Source of the DNA: Zhongshania aliphaticivorans | GTDB lineage: Bacteria; Pseudomonadota; Gammaproteobacteria; Pseudomonadales; Spongiibacteraceae | Direction: 5' to 3' | Assembly (NCBI RefSeq): GCF_902705875.1 | Contig: NZ_CACSIK010000001.1 | Coordinates: forward strand, 543,558 to 607,557 | DNA length: 64,000 nt | Shown here: positions 1 through 8,218 of the stretch, one piece after another | Position numbering within the stretch: position 1 is the first letter of the stretch | Layout: the number at the start of each line of letters is the position of its first letter | Made by a program: the position numbers and the translations under genes | The notes under the pieces: model-generated | Seen by the model: the letters and a program-made list of their open reading frames with translations, nothing else | What the model was told of the DNA's origin: nothing | Database searches by the model: none

Positions 1-699
1 TTTTGCGGTGTCGTTACTAATTGAAATACCACCTAGGGTGGTATCTAGATAGAAATTGACGTCGAGATTAGGAACGGGACCGCCTGACTCATTATTCACA
101 AGGAAGGTGATTACCGATTGCTCGCCTTGAGGGCCGCCAGAACCTTTAATGTTAATGATTTGTGGGTCTGCAGACACGAAGGTGATAGAGCCTAAAGGCG
201 ATGGCACAGCGGTGATTGTCACACTGGCTGAATAAGTTGTGCCGTTAAGGCTGGTTTCAGCCGTAATGGTGTCATCTCCATCACAGCCTCTGGCGGTGTA
301 GGTTGCTGTAGCGGTGCCAGTGGAGTTAGTGGCAACGGCTGGGTCGATTTCAGAGATGCCTGCTGCAATACAGGGAGAGGTAAATAAAATATCGGTAGAG
401 TCAGTTACGGGGCTATTATTTTGGTCGATAAACGAAACGCTTAAGGTGGCACTTTGGCCAGCGTCTAGATTTGTATTGTTCGTGGCAATTTGCCCGGCAG
501 TAAACGTTGTTCCGCTATAAGAGCCAAATCTAACAACTTGTTCGTCGACTGAGCCATCGCTTGTGTCTTCGTCGTCAAGATCGGATCCGGTGCCGTCAGT
601 GGGGGTTAATGATGGGCCTTCGTCACCACCGCCACCGCCGCAGCCAATAAAAAACGATATAGCAAATAGGAGTAGGCAGGCGCGAAACAAGGCTGTCAT
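1..699 (-). CDS. Partial putative lipoprotein with bacterial Ig-like repeats
   Basis: The start is inside the window and the 3' end runs off the left edge, leaving 233 codons with no stop. The protein opens with a short hydrophobic signal and a lipobox-like F-I-G-C ending at Cys20, so it is probably acylated there. Five glycines (21-25) and an acidic Ser/Asp/Thr-rich linker (about 26-53) follow, like a flexible tether. From about residue 55 there are two beta-rich stretches, with GQSATLSVSF and STGTATATYTA in the first and GPVPNLDVNFYL in the second, resembling Big_1/invasin-type Ig-like repeats. Cys110 and Cys139 could form a disulfide. I infer a surface or outer-membrane lipoprotein. I do not recognise the specific gene and its function is unknown. 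A GAGGAC sequence sits upstream of the ATG. Confidence 0.75.
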   Translation of the reverse strand, partial: MTALFRACLLLFAISFFIGCGGGGGDEGPSLTPTDGTGSDLDDEDTSDGSVDEQVVRFGSYSGTTFTAGQIATNNTNLDAGQSATLSVSFIDQNNSPVTDSTDILFTSPCIAAGISEIDPAVATNSTGTATATYTARGCDGDDTITAETSLNGTTYSASVTITAVPSPLGSITFVSADPQIINIKGSGGPQGEQSVITFLVNNESGGPVPNLDVNFYLDTTLGGISISNDTAK

Positions 700-750
700 A
701 ACGGGTGTCCTCAATCTCTTAGGCAGTTCTGTTTGGCTCAGGGCCGGCAG

Positions 751-780
751 ATTATATATTTGCTTAGGTTAGCGCAGTAA
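751..780 (-). promoter_or_regulatory. Candidate sigma70 promoter for the left-edge lipoprotein gene
   Basis: Read on the minus strand, a perfect TATAAT (751-756) is preceded 18 bases upstream by TTACTG (775-780). The -10 is consensus and the -35 is weak. It lies about 50 bases before the lipoprotein ATG. The assignment is by position and motif only. Confidence 0.4.
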
Positions 781-966
781 GTCACTAAGTATGAAGACAT
801 ATTAGCTTAAATTGCTAGTTAGTGCGGAAAAGTTGTGATGGATGTATTAAAAAAGTGGGTTTTGGGTTTGTATCAGGTGTGTTGGGGGTGGTGTTGGCCT
901 TAAAAACAATGGGTGGTTTGATGGATGCTATCCCCCGTTAATGTTGTAGAGCCGGTGCATTTTATC

Positions 967-983
967 GAACCGCGCGGCGGTTC
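967..983. repeat. GC-rich inverted repeat in the 700-1057 gene-free stretch
   Basis: GAACCGC (967-973) and GCGGTTC (977-983) form a perfect 7-bp stem with a GCG loop. No clear T-run follows on either strand. The surrounding gene-free stretch (700-1057) otherwise holds only the lipoprotein promoter candidate and the tRNA terminator. No coding frame with a ribosome binding site is visible in it. Confidence 0.5.
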
Positions 984-1023
984 TCATCCACCCGTTGAGT
1001 GCGGGGTATTTTTCTTGAGGCGT

Positions 1024-1050
1024 AAAAAAACCACCCTAAGGTGGTTTTTT
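1024..1050 (-). terminator. Rho-independent terminator after tRNA-Met
   Basis: A7 then CCACC (1031-1035), loop CTAA (1036-1039), GGTGG (1040-1044) then T6. The stem with flanking A and T runs is symmetric, so it can act in both directions. It lies just 3' of tRNA-Met on the minus strand. Confidence 0.8.
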
Positions 1051-1057
1051 AGAATAA

Positions 1058-1134
1058 TGGTAGCAAGGGGCGGATTCGAACCGCCGACCCCATCATTATG
1101 AGTGATGTGCTCTAACCAACTGAGCTACCTTGCC
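1058..1134 (-). tRNA. tRNA-Met(CAT), elongator
   Basis: The minus strand folds as a standard tRNA: acceptor GGCAAGG pairs with CCTTGCT through a terminal G-U, followed by A73 and an encoded CCA. The anticodon arm has stem CATCA/TGATG and loop CTCATAA, giving anticodon CAT. The D-arm and anticodon-arm sequence matches E. coli metT-type elongator tRNA-Met rather than the initiator or the lysidine-modified tRNA-Ile2. A 6-bp hairpin (TCTCTC/GAGAGA, 1139-1154) lies in the leader just 5' of the mature end. The gene has its own promoter and terminator. Confidence 0.96.
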
Positions 1135-1162
1135 ACAGTCTCTCTGACGAGAGAAGGCGCGC

Positions 1163-1191
1163 ATTTTCCAAGGATACGAGCACCTTGTCAA
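1163..1191 (-). promoter_or_regulatory. tRNA-Met promoter with GC-rich discriminator
   Basis: On the minus strand, a consensus TTGACA (1186-1191) is separated by 17 bases from GAAAAT (1163-1168), which is followed directly by GCGCGCC. A GC-rich discriminator like this is characteristic of stringently controlled stable-RNA promoters. It lies between the ychF stop and the tRNA. Confidence 0.7.
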
Positions 1192-1208
1192 GCTCCGATC
1201 AATTTGTG

Positions 1209-2300
1209 TTACACATTGAAGCGGAAATGAACAACATCGCCATCTTTTACAATGTAGTCTTTTCCTTCTAGTCGCCACTTGCCGGCGTCTTTTGCTCCTT
1301 GCTCTCCTTTATATTGAATGAAGTCGTCGTAGGCGATGACTTCAGCGCGGATAAAGCCTTTTTCAAAGTCTGTGTGTATCACCCCGGCTGATTGTGGAGC
1401 CGTGGCGCCGACAGGGATGGTCCATGCGCGCACTTCTTTTACGCCAGCAGTGAAGTAGGTCTGTAAACCTAGTAGTTGGTAGCCGGCGCGAATAACACGG
1501 TCTAAGCCGGCTTCTTCCATGCCTAGATCGGTAAGGAATTCGAGTTTTTCGTCATCGTCAAGCTCAGCTATCTCTGACTCGAGTTTGTTGCAAATTGGCA
1601 CCACAATCGCACCATCTTCGGCGGCGATGGCTCGCACAACGTCGAGGTGAGGGTTGTCCTCAAAGCCATCTTCATTCACGTTGGCAATGTACATTGTTGG
1701 CTTGATGGTGAGCAGGTGGAGTGTGCGAGTGCGCGCCATTTCGTCGTCGTCGAGTTCTAGTGAGCGGACCGGCTTGCCTTGGTCGAGATGGGCGATCAGT
1801 TTTTCAAAGAGGTTTTTAAATGCGACGGCATCTTTGTCGCCACTTTTTGCTGTTCGAGCTACTTTTTGGAGCTGTTTTTCGATGCTGTCTAAGTCGGCAA
1901 GCGCAAGTTCGGTGTTGATAACATCGATGTCAGCAGCAGGGTCGATTTTGTTGGCAACGTGAATGATATTGTCGTTATCAAAGCAGCGAACAACGTGGGC
2001 TATGGCGTGGGTTTCTCTAATATTGGCGAGAAATTTGTTACCCCGTCCTTCACCTTTGGATGCGCCGGCAACGAGGCCGGCGATGTCGACGAATTCCATG
2101 GTGGCAGGTAATTCACGCTCTGGTTTGACGATTTCTGACAGCGACTTCAGGCGGGGGTCGGGGACCATAACGATGCCTGAGTTTGGCTCAATGGTGCAAA
2201 AAGGGAAATTGGCGGCGTCGATGCCGGCCTTGGTTAAAGCGTTAAAGAGGGTGGACTTGCCGACATTGGGCAGTCCGACGATGCCGCAGTTAAAACCCAT
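1209..2300 (-). CDS. ychF: Redox-regulated ATPase YchF (Obg/OLA1 family)
   Basis: The 363-residue protein is full length for YchF, a ribosome-associated P-loop ATPase of the Obg family. The Walker A is GLPNVGKST (residues 9-17) and the switch region contains [15 protein letters not shown]. The usual NKxD guanine-specificity motif is replaced by NVNE, the hallmark of YchF preferring ATP. The C-terminus carries the TGS-like segment with [14 protein letters not shown]. The ATG lies six bases after the pth stop, so pth and ychF form an operon, as in E. coli. Its physiological role, in translation and oxidative stress control, is known from the family only. Confidence 0.96.
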   Translation of the reverse strand: MGFNCGIVGLPNVGKSTLFNALTKAGIDAANFPFCTIEPNSGIVMVPDPRLKSLSEIVKPERELPATMEFVDIAGLVAGASKGEGRGNKFLANIRETHAIAHVVRCFDNDNIIHVANKIDPAADIDVINTELALADLDSIEKQLQKVARTAKSGDKDAVAFKNLFEKLIAHLDQGKPVRSLELDDDEMARTRTLHLLTIKPTMYIANVNEDGFEDNPHLDVVRAIAAEDGAIVVPICNKLESEIAELDDDEKLEFLTDLGMEEAGLDRVIRAGYQLLGLQTYFTAGVKEVRAWTIPVGATAPQSAGVIHTDFEKGFIRAEVIAYDDFIQYKGEQGAKDAGKWRLEGKDYIVKDGDVVHFRFNV

Positions 2301-2306
2301 GTGATA

Positions 2307-2894
2307 TTACCCTTGTTTGTAGCTATGCAGTTGATTCATGGCTTTGGCCCAGTCGCCGCGCACGGCATCTTCTAGCGTGCGCAAGGCTTCGTCTATACAG
2401 TGATCGATACTTATTCGTTCATCTGCGGGTGGTTTGCCAAGTACGTAATTGGTGACTTGCGAGGCGTGACCGGGGTGGCCTATACCGATGCGTAGTCGAT
2501 GAAATTTGCTGTTGTTACCAAGTTGGGCAACGGTGTCTCGCAAGCCATTGTGACCGCCGTGGCCGCCGCCGTTTTTGTAGCGTGCAGTACCGGGTGGAAT
2601 GTCTAATTCGTCGTGGGCGACGAGAATGGCTTCTGGTGGAATTTTGTAAAAATTAGCAAGTGCGGCTATTGCTTGACCACTACGATTCATGAATGTCGTC
2701 GGGATCAGTAAGCGCAAGTCATGGCCGTGATAATGAATTCTGGCGGTGTCGCCAAAGAAGCGGGCTTCATTAGTGAGCGTGCAGCCTTGTTGCCGGGCTA
2801 GCTCTGAAATAAACCAGGCGCCCGCATTGTGACGTGTATCGTGATATTGCGGGCCGGGATTTGCCAGCCCTACTATCAGTTTTATCGTTTCCAA
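2307..2894 (-). CDS. pth: Peptidyl-tRNA hydrolase
   Basis: Pth cleaves peptidyl-tRNA released by abortive translation. The motifs [24 protein letters not shown] (catalytic His), [21 protein letters not shown] and [12 protein letters not shown] are all present. The frame is open to a TTG at 2921. I prefer the TTG at 2892-2894 because it gives L-E-T-I-K, matching the family N-terminus and the usual length near 195, and has an AGG seven bases upstream. The upstream TTG has no visible ribosome binding site. The start is therefore uncertain by nine codons. It lies between rplY and ychF in one operon. Confidence 0.93.
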   Translation of the reverse strand: METIKLIVGLANPGPQYHDTRHNAGAWFISELARQQGCTLTNEARFFGDTARIHYHGHDLRLLIPTTFMNRSGQAIAALANFYKIPPEAILVAHDELDIPPGTARYKNGGGHGGHNGLRDTVAQLGNNSKFHRLRIGIGHPGHASQVTNYVLGKPPADERISIDHCIDEALRTLEDAVRGDWAKAMNQLHSYKQG

Positions 2895-2933
2895 TGGCGC
2901 GCCTGTTGCTGTTAATCCCAAAGGACTAGCAGC

Positions 2934-3569
2934 TTACTCTTCTGTTGCAGTTTCTTCAGCTGCATCATCATCTTCGTCACTGCCGCCACGCGCTGCGTGA
3001 ACAGTGGCGATAGCTTGGTCGTGATCTTCACCCAGTGCCAATGCCGTGCTTTCAACACCCGCTGGCAAGCTTAGATCAGAAATGTGCAAAGTGATGCCTG
3101 TTTCAATTAGCGCCATGTCTACTTCGATGAATTCAGGCAAGTCTTTTGGCAAGCACTGAACTTCAACATCGGTTGCTGCGTGGGTGATGTTACCGCCCTG
3201 AGTTTTAACACCAGCACAGCTTTCTTCGTTCAAGAAGTGCAGTGGTACGTGCAGGGTGATTTTGGTGTTGGCATCAACACGCAAAAAGTCAGCGTGTAGG
3301 ATTTTCAACTTAGCAGGGTGACGTTGAAGGTCTTTTAGGATAACAGATTCCTTTTTGCCTTCGATATCCAAGGTAACAACAGAAGTGAAGAACGCTTCAT
3401 CTTCTAAGAACCACAAGAAGTCTTTATGCAGAATGCTAATCATCTGCGGTTGGCCTTCGCCACCATAAACAATAGCTGGTACTTCATTTTCCAGACGACG
3501 TAGGCGGCGGCTCGCACCTTTCCCTACATCTGCGCGCGCTTTGGCGCTGACTGTGTAATCGCTAGACAT
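2934..3569 (-). CDS. rplY: 50S ribosomal protein L25/general stress protein Ctc
   Basis: The 211-residue protein is the long Ctc form of L25, the 5S rRNA-binding protein. The N-terminal L25 domain (about 1-95) has the typical KGASRRLRR and VPAIVYGG segments. It is followed by a beta-rich TL5/Ctc C-terminal domain (HVPLHFLNEESCAGVKTQGG) and a short acidic tail with EDDDAAEE. The start has AAGGAG six bases before the ATG. It sits between prs and pth, the usual prs-rplY-pth order. The acidic tail is common in longer Ctc proteins. Confidence 0.95.
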   Translation of the reverse strand: MSSDYTVSAKARADVGKGASRRLRRLENEVPAIVYGGEGQPQMISILHKDFLWFLEDEAFFTSVVTLDIEGKKESVILKDLQRHPAKLKILHADFLRVDANTKITLHVPLHFLNEESCAGVKTQGGNITHAATDVEVQCLPKDLPEFIEVDMALIETGITLHISDLSLPAGVESTALALGEDHDQAIATVHAARGGSDEDDDAAEETATEE

Positions 3570-3657
3570 AATAGTCTCCTTAATAACGCGAAAACCGCCG
3601 ACTTGCGACCAGTGCGGCGGTAAATATCGATGTCGCTTGCTGTTAAACCCTTACGGA

Positions 3658-4602
3658 TTAACGAAACAGGGCGCTTATCGACTCTTCATTGCTGACCCGT
3701 CGAATTGACTCGGCCAGTAGATTTGCCAGGGTTAGCTGGCGAATTTTAGTACACTTGTTTGCTTCGTCTGATAGCGGAATGGTGTCGGTGACAACCAGTT
3801 CATCTAATTCAGAAGCATTAATATTCTTAATAGCGGCGCCGGATAATACAGGATGTGTACAGTAAGCGACAACTTTTTCTGCGCCATGCTGTTTTAGCGC
3901 TTCTGCTGCTTTGCACAAGGTGCCTGCGGTGTCGACCATGTCATCGACTAGTAAACAGGTTTTACCTTGAACCTCACCAATAATGTGCATCACTTGGGCA
4001 ACGCCAGCTTGTGGGCGGCGCTTGTCAATGATGGCTAGGTCTGCATCTTCTAATTGCTTGGCCACAGCGCGGGCGCGGACAACGCCACCAATATCTGGCG
4101 ATACCACCATTTGGTTGCTGTACTGTTGGCGGCTAATGTCGTCAAGAAGGATGGGTGAGCCGTAAACGTTGTCTACGGGAACATCGAAAAAACCTTGAAT
4201 CTGCTCGGCGTGAAGGTCAACAGTGAGTACACGGTTAATACCGACGCCGCTCATCATGTCTGCGACAACTTTGGCCGAAATCGGAACTCGTTGTGAACGC
4301 ACGCGGCGATCTTGGCGAGCGTAGCCGAAATAGGGAACCACCGCAGTGATGCGGCCAGCTGATGCTCTGCGCATGGCGTCGGCCATGACGATGAGTTCCA
4401 TCAGGTTGTCGTTAGTAGGTGCGCATGTTGGCTGTAAAAGAAAGACATCTGCGCCGCGAACGTTTTCGTTTACTTCTACGTAAATCTCACCGTCACTGAA
4501 TTTGCCAACGGTGGCGTCGCCGAGCGGTAGGTGTAAGTGCTCAACAACTTTACGTGCGAGATCGGGATTGGCGTTGCCGGTGAAGACCATCATTTTGGGC
4601 AC
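3658..4602 (-). CDS. prs: Ribose-phosphate pyrophosphokinase (PRPP synthase)
   Basis: Prs makes PRPP from ribose 5-phosphate and ATP for nucleotide, histidine and NAD synthesis. The family motifs are intact: [19 protein letters not shown] [34 protein letters not shown] and the PRPP loop [10 protein letters not shown]. The frame is open to 4650. I place the start at GTG 4600-4602 because it gives M-P-K-M-M-V-F, aligning with the E. coli N-terminus, and has AGGA about ten bases upstream. That makes 314 residues against 315 in E. coli. It is downstream of tRNA-Gln and ispE. Confidence 0.94.
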   Translation of the reverse strand: MPKMMVFTGNANPDLARKVVEHLHLPLGDATVGKFSDGEIYVEVNENVRGADVFLLQPTCAPTNDNLMELIVMADAMRRASAGRITAVVPYFGYARQDRRVRSQRVPISAKVVADMMSGVGINRVLTVDLHAEQIQGFFDVPVDNVYGSPILLDDISRQQYSNQMVVSPDIGGVVRARAVAKQLEDADLAIIDKRRPQAGVAQVMHIIGEVQGKTCLLVDDMVDTAGTLCKAAEALKQHGAEKVVAYCTHPVLSGAAIKNINASELDELVVTDTIPLSDEANKCTKIRQLTLANLLAESIRRVSNEESISALFR

Positions 4603-4714
4603 GGTCAGAGTCCTGTTGGGCATGTGTTTTGAGAGAGTCGGTGATAACAACGGGCGGCTTATTTATAAGCGAGCAGTTTTTAGGTCGTTATTTTATGCGA
4701 CTGATTTGAGCTAA

Positions 4715-4732
4715 ATGCTGCGCTTGCAGCAT
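4715..4732. repeat. Hairpin between tRNA-Gln and prs
   Basis: ATGCTGC (4715-4721) and GCAGCAT (4726-4732) form a perfect 7-bp stem with a GCTT loop, eight bases beyond the encoded CCA of tRNA-Gln. Only a short T-run follows on the minus strand, so it may be a processing signal or a weak attenuator rather than a full terminator. Confidence 0.45.
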
Positions 4733-4740
4733 GGTAAAAA

Positions 4741-4815
4741 TGGCTGGGGTGGTAGGACTCGAACCTACGGATGCTGAGATCAAAACCCAGTGCCTTACCA
4801 CTTGGCGACACCCCA
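4741..4815 (-). tRNA. tRNA-Gln(TTG)
   Basis: The minus strand folds into a 75-nt tRNA with acceptor TGGGGTG/CACCCCA, discriminator G and an encoded CCA. The anticodon loop TTTTGAT gives anticodon TTG. It closely resembles E. coli tRNA-Gln. The 5' end lies only nine bases after the ispE stop, so it is probably co-transcribed with ispE and cut from a joint transcript. Confidence 0.96.
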
Positions 4816-4824
4816 ATAAACTTT

Positions 4825-5682
4825 TTAAGATAACTCTGTCAGTAAGCCCAGTGCTTGATGCAGTGGCGAGGTATTTACGCCTCGGGCAACAAAACCAGAA
4901 AATTCTCGTGGCCGTTGCTCACAAACTGTCTGTGCAGTTACCTGATCTTTGAAGCTAGCAAACACGCATGCGCCTGTTCCAGTTAGCCTCGCGGGAGAGA
5001 ATTGTTCCAGCCAAATCAAGGCCTTATCAATATCCGGATAAAGTTTTCGAACCAATGGTTCGCAACTATTTCCGGTGCCCCCCTCAAGAAAGGTCGCTAT
5101 TTTGATCGGAGAGTCATGGCGTGTCAATTGTTCATGACAAAAAATTTCAGCGGTAGAGACGTGGCAGTCTGGTTTTAGCACTACATACCAGCAATTTTCG
5201 GTTTGAATTGGCGCTAATTTTTCACCAATTCCTTCAGCCCAAGATGTCTTGCCATGTACGAATACGGGGATGTCGGCGCCTAATTCAAGGCCTATTTTTG
5301 CGAGTGTGTCTAGGCTGAGCCCAAGTTGCCAAAGATGATTGAGTCCGACTAGGGTGCTTGCCGCATCTGAGCTGCCACCACCAATACCTCCACCCATTGG
5401 AAGTCGTTTTTCTAAATTGAGGCTAGCACCTAGGTTTGGGTTTTGCGTTAGGGTTTGAAGTTTTCGAGCTGCACGGATGACTAGGTTGTCTTCGTTGTTT
5501 ACTCCCACAAGGTCGCTAGCGAGTGTTATTTTGCCGTCGTCGCGATATTCGATTGTGAGCGTGTCGCCGTAGTCCAAAAGCTGAAATACGGTTTGCAGCT
5601 CATGGTAACCATCGTCGCGCCGCCCGGTAATCCTTAGGAATAAATTGAGTTTGGCTGGGCAGGGTAGTGTCAGAGTTAGCAT
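4825..5682 (-). CDS. ispE: 4-diphosphocytidyl-2-C-methyl-D-erythritol kinase
   Basis: IspE phosphorylates CDP-ME in the MEP pathway of isoprenoid synthesis. The 285-residue protein has the N-terminal [10 protein letters not shown] segment with Lys11, the GHMP ATP loop [15 protein letters not shown] (about 95-109), [11 protein letters not shown], and a C-terminal [12 protein letters not shown] glycine motif. The ATG overlaps the lolB stop as TAATG, indicating translational coupling. The order lolB-ispE-tRNA-prs matches Pseudomonas. Confidence 0.96.
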   Translation of the reverse strand: MLTLTLPCPAKLNLFLRITGRRDDGYHELQTVFQLLDYGDTLTIEYRDDGKITLASDLVGVNNEDNLVIRAARKLQTLTQNPNLGASLNLEKRLPMGGGIGGGSSDAASTLVGLNHLWQLGLSLDTLAKIGLELGADIPVFVHGKTSWAEGIGEKLAPIQTENCWYVVLKPDCHVSTAEIFCHEQLTRHDSPIKIATFLEGGTGNSCEPLVRKLYPDIDKALIWLEQFSPARLTGTGACVFASFKDQVTAQTVCEQRPREFSGFVARGVNTSPLHQALGLLTELS

Positions 5683-6272
5683 TATTGCGAGCAGAGTTTT
5701 GGTTGATCGTACCAGTCACTGATAATCACCGTTAGGCGACTGCTGCTAGATTCGGCCATAATTTTGTTAGGTAATTGGTGAAAGGGCGTTCGGTAGCGGT
5801 AGTTGATCTGCCAGCCTAATTGAGTCAAATATTCTAGTTGGCCATTGGTGTTGACGCGGCCGTCTAGCTTTTCGGTTGGTTGGGCGCGGCCACGCACCCA
5901 AAAACGTAAGGCGTCAACGGGGATTGGCCATGCAGCGCGGTCGGCTAACGCTTCAATGCTGTCTGCCTTTATGGTTTCGCCACCCTGTAACAGCGTGGCG
6001 CCGGATTGGTCTGCCGATAATTCGATAGCACCTGTGCCCAGTGGGCCGCTGAGCCGAATACGCGTTTTGTTGGCGTTGCATTGGGACCAATCAATGGTTG
6101 CGCTTTCTTGCTTGTCGTTAAACCAAAGGCCAATTTTGCCCTGTAGTTGCCAAGTTTCAGATTCGCTGTCTAATGCGGGCTTTAGTGGTGTTGCGCAGGC
6201 ACTCACGAGTAATATCATGAATGCGACGATGCCTCTGAGCATAAGTGGCGTTGACATAGTGGTGTTACTCAT
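5682..6272 (-). CDS. lolB: Outer-membrane lipoprotein receptor LolB
   Basis: LolB takes lipoproteins from LolA and inserts them in the outer membrane. The protein has an N-terminal hydrophobic segment and lipobox V-S-A-C with the acylated Cys near residue 26. The mature part has the LolB-like [21 protein letters not shown] and WVRGRAQP segments. I start at ATG 6270-6272, which overlaps the stop of the upstream TPR gene; another ATG at 6255-6257 would also keep the signal peptide. At 196 residues it is slightly shorter than E. coli LolB. Its position between the TPR lipoprotein and ispE supports the call. Confidence 0.92.
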   Translation of the reverse strand: MSNTTMSTPLMLRGIVAFMILLVSACATPLKPALDSESETWQLQGKIGLWFNDKQESATIDWSQCNANKTRIRLSGPLGTGAIELSADQSGATLLQGGETIKADSIEALADRAAWPIPVDALRFWVRGRAQPTEKLDGRVNTNGQLEYLTQLGWQINYRYRTPFHQLPNKIMAESSSSRLTVIISDWYDQPKLCSQ

Positions 6273-7992
6273 CAAAAAGTTCTAGTTTGCGGAGTGTGTC
6301 CATAATTATGGGGCTGTTTGGTGTGTCTTTTAAGCCTTCTTGCCATATGGTTTTGGCGCGAGTTTTGTCGCCGCTCAACCATAATGCTTCACCTAAGTGG
6401 GCTGCAATTTCGTGATCCTGAGTTTGTTCGAATGCCAGCTCCAGCAAGGTAATGGCTTCATCGATATTACCCTTTAAAAGCATAATCCAGCCATAGCTAT
6501 CAATAATGGCTGGGTCATTGGGTTCGAGTTCCAGGGCGCGCTTCACCAGTTGCTCCGCCTCATCGAGCCGTGAATGATTAAGATTGGCCAAGCTGTAACC
6601 GAGCGCGTTGAGAGCTGTAGCATTGTTTGGGTCGCGCGTAATCAAATACTGTAAATCATGTTCCACAGCGTCGATATTACCTAGTTTCTCGCTAAATAAA
6701 GAGCGAGCGTAGCGTAATTCTTCGTCGTTGGTGTTGTTGGTTAAGGCTTTAGATAGCAACTCGTAGCCTTGTTGGTAACGCATTTCTTTACGTAGTATTT
6801 CGGCCTCTAGCAAAAAGACAAAAGTGGCGTGCTCTGGATGATTTAGTCTGAGAGCTTGCAGGCGAGATAGTGCTTTTTCGGGGTTCTCTACTGCAAGGCT
6901 GATACCTGCAATTCGTTGGCTAGATTGGTGGAATTCGTCGCTGCCGGTGGCTTGTAAATAGTGGTTGATGGCTTGCGGCCAGTTTTGATCTTCCTCATCA
7001 AGGCGGCCGAGAATGTAGTTGGCGCGGCTGCGAAGCTCAGGCGTGTCACTGAGGGATTTAAGCTGCGAGGCCACTTCTTCGGTATTGCTGAGCTCGCGGT
7101 TGATAAGCATAAGCTCTAGGAGTAATTCCCGATCGTTTGGGTTTTGTCTAACTAGCTCTTCGTATTGTGCTTTGGCGTGAAATAAATCTACTTTTACTAG
7201 GGCGCGAGCTAGGTCGTGTCGAAGTCGTTTGTGGTGTGGGTTTTGATCCACGGCATAGCGGAGTTGTGTTAAAGCTTGGTCATGGCGCCCCATTTGATTC
7301 AGGGTGCGGGTTTCAATTAGCAGTGCGTGGGGGTTGTCGGGTTCTTCAGTGAGAACGTCATTGATTAAGGTTAATGCGGCCTCTTCTTGTTTTTGGTATT
7401 GCAGGATTAGAGCTTTGGCTATTTTTAATGAATTGTCGTCGGGGTGGCTTTTAAGTTGCACGTTGAGTTGATTGAGGAAGCTCTGTTGTTCAGAATCAGG
7501 ACGGGATAACACGGTGGCGGCTAGTGCCGCAAAGTTACTGTCACCGCCAAGTTCTAACACTTTTATCATATAGGGAAGTGCTTTCAGCGGTTGCTGAGTC
7601 TTGGCCAACGCCGAAGCTAATATAAAGTAGCCTTCTGTGGCGTCGGGCTCAAGGTTTATCCAGCGCTGTGCATATGTTGCGGCGGTATCGCTGCGGTCTA
7701 GGTATTGAGCCAATTTTGTCGTTGTGACAATAACACCTAGATCGCCTGTTTTTTCTGCCTGATAGGTGTAGTTGTCTAGCGCGGTATCAAGATCGTTATT
7801 GCGCAACGCGATTTCTGCAACCAATAGATCAAAAAAAGCGTCTTCAGGAAATGCGCGAATGACCGGCTCAGGTTGCTTGCTGGCGTTGTTCTCCGCTACG
7901 GGGGTGGTGTCTTGTGCGGGTGTAATTACAGCGCAGCCACTGAAGGTTAGCATTGTTAGGCTTAGCAGCAACGAGGTGACGGTGTGGCGCAT
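6265..7992 (-). CDS. TPR-repeat lipoprotein (PA4667-like)
   Basis: The 575-residue protein has a signal peptide ending in a lipobox (FSGC, Cys at about 20) followed by tandem tetratricopeptide repeats over nearly all its length. Clear TPR signatures include PDNPHALLIETRTLNQMG, DPNNATALNALGYSLA and EPNDPAIIDSYGWIMLLKG. It is the first gene of the TPR-lolB-ispE-tRNA-prs run and diverges from hemA, as in Pseudomonas. TPRs mediate protein contacts, so it is probably an envelope scaffold. The exact role is unknown. Its stop overlaps the lolB start. Confidence 0.88.
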   Translation of the reverse strand: MRHTVTSLLLSLTMLTFSGCAVITPAQDTTPVAENNASKQPEPVIRAFPEDAFFDLLVAEIALRNNDLDTALDNYTYQAEKTGDLGVIVTTTKLAQYLDRSDTAATYAQRWINLEPDATEGYFILASALAKTQQPLKALPYMIKVLELGGDSNFAALAATVLSRPDSEQQSFLNQLNVQLKSHPDDNSLKIAKALILQYQKQEEAALTLINDVLTEEPDNPHALLIETRTLNQMGRHDQALTQLRYAVDQNPHHKRLRHDLARALVKVDLFHAKAQYEELVRQNPNDRELLLELMLINRELSNTEEVASQLKSLSDTPELRSRANYILGRLDEEDQNWPQAINHYLQATGSDEFHQSSQRIAGISLAVENPEKALSRLQALRLNHPEHATFVFLLEAEILRKEMRYQQGYELLSKALTNNTNDEELRYARSLFSEKLGNIDAVEHDLQYLITRDPNNATALNALGYSLANLNHSRLDEAEQLVKRALELEPNDPAIIDSYGWIMLLKGNIDEAITLLELAFEQTQDHEIAAHLGEALWLSGDKTRAKTIWQEGLKDTPNSPIIMDTLRKLELFDE

Positions 7993-8218
7993 AGTAAAGT
8001 ATCAGTACTGTGTTTAAAGGCCAATGTTAGCATGGCTCTTAGCTGGAGGTTAGGGCTTGCTGAATCCGACCTGCATAGTGGTATTTAATTCGTAGAAAAG
8101 GATGTAATAAGTCGATTGTTTTGTAAAAGGTAGTAATAAAATCCACATTTGGCCCCTGTCTTGCTAAAATTCCCTGCTATTTTAGCTTCACGATTGAAAT
8201 GCAGGTACTTGGTCTTTA

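Noticed and set aside
1963..2304. 113-codon open frame on the plus strand opposite ychF
   Set aside because: Shadow frame of a fully conserved gene with no independent support.
8018..8218. Promoters in the hemA/TPR divergent region
   Set aside because: Several AT-rich hexamers are present (for example TAAAAT and TATTTT), but none pairs with a -35 at acceptable spacing.
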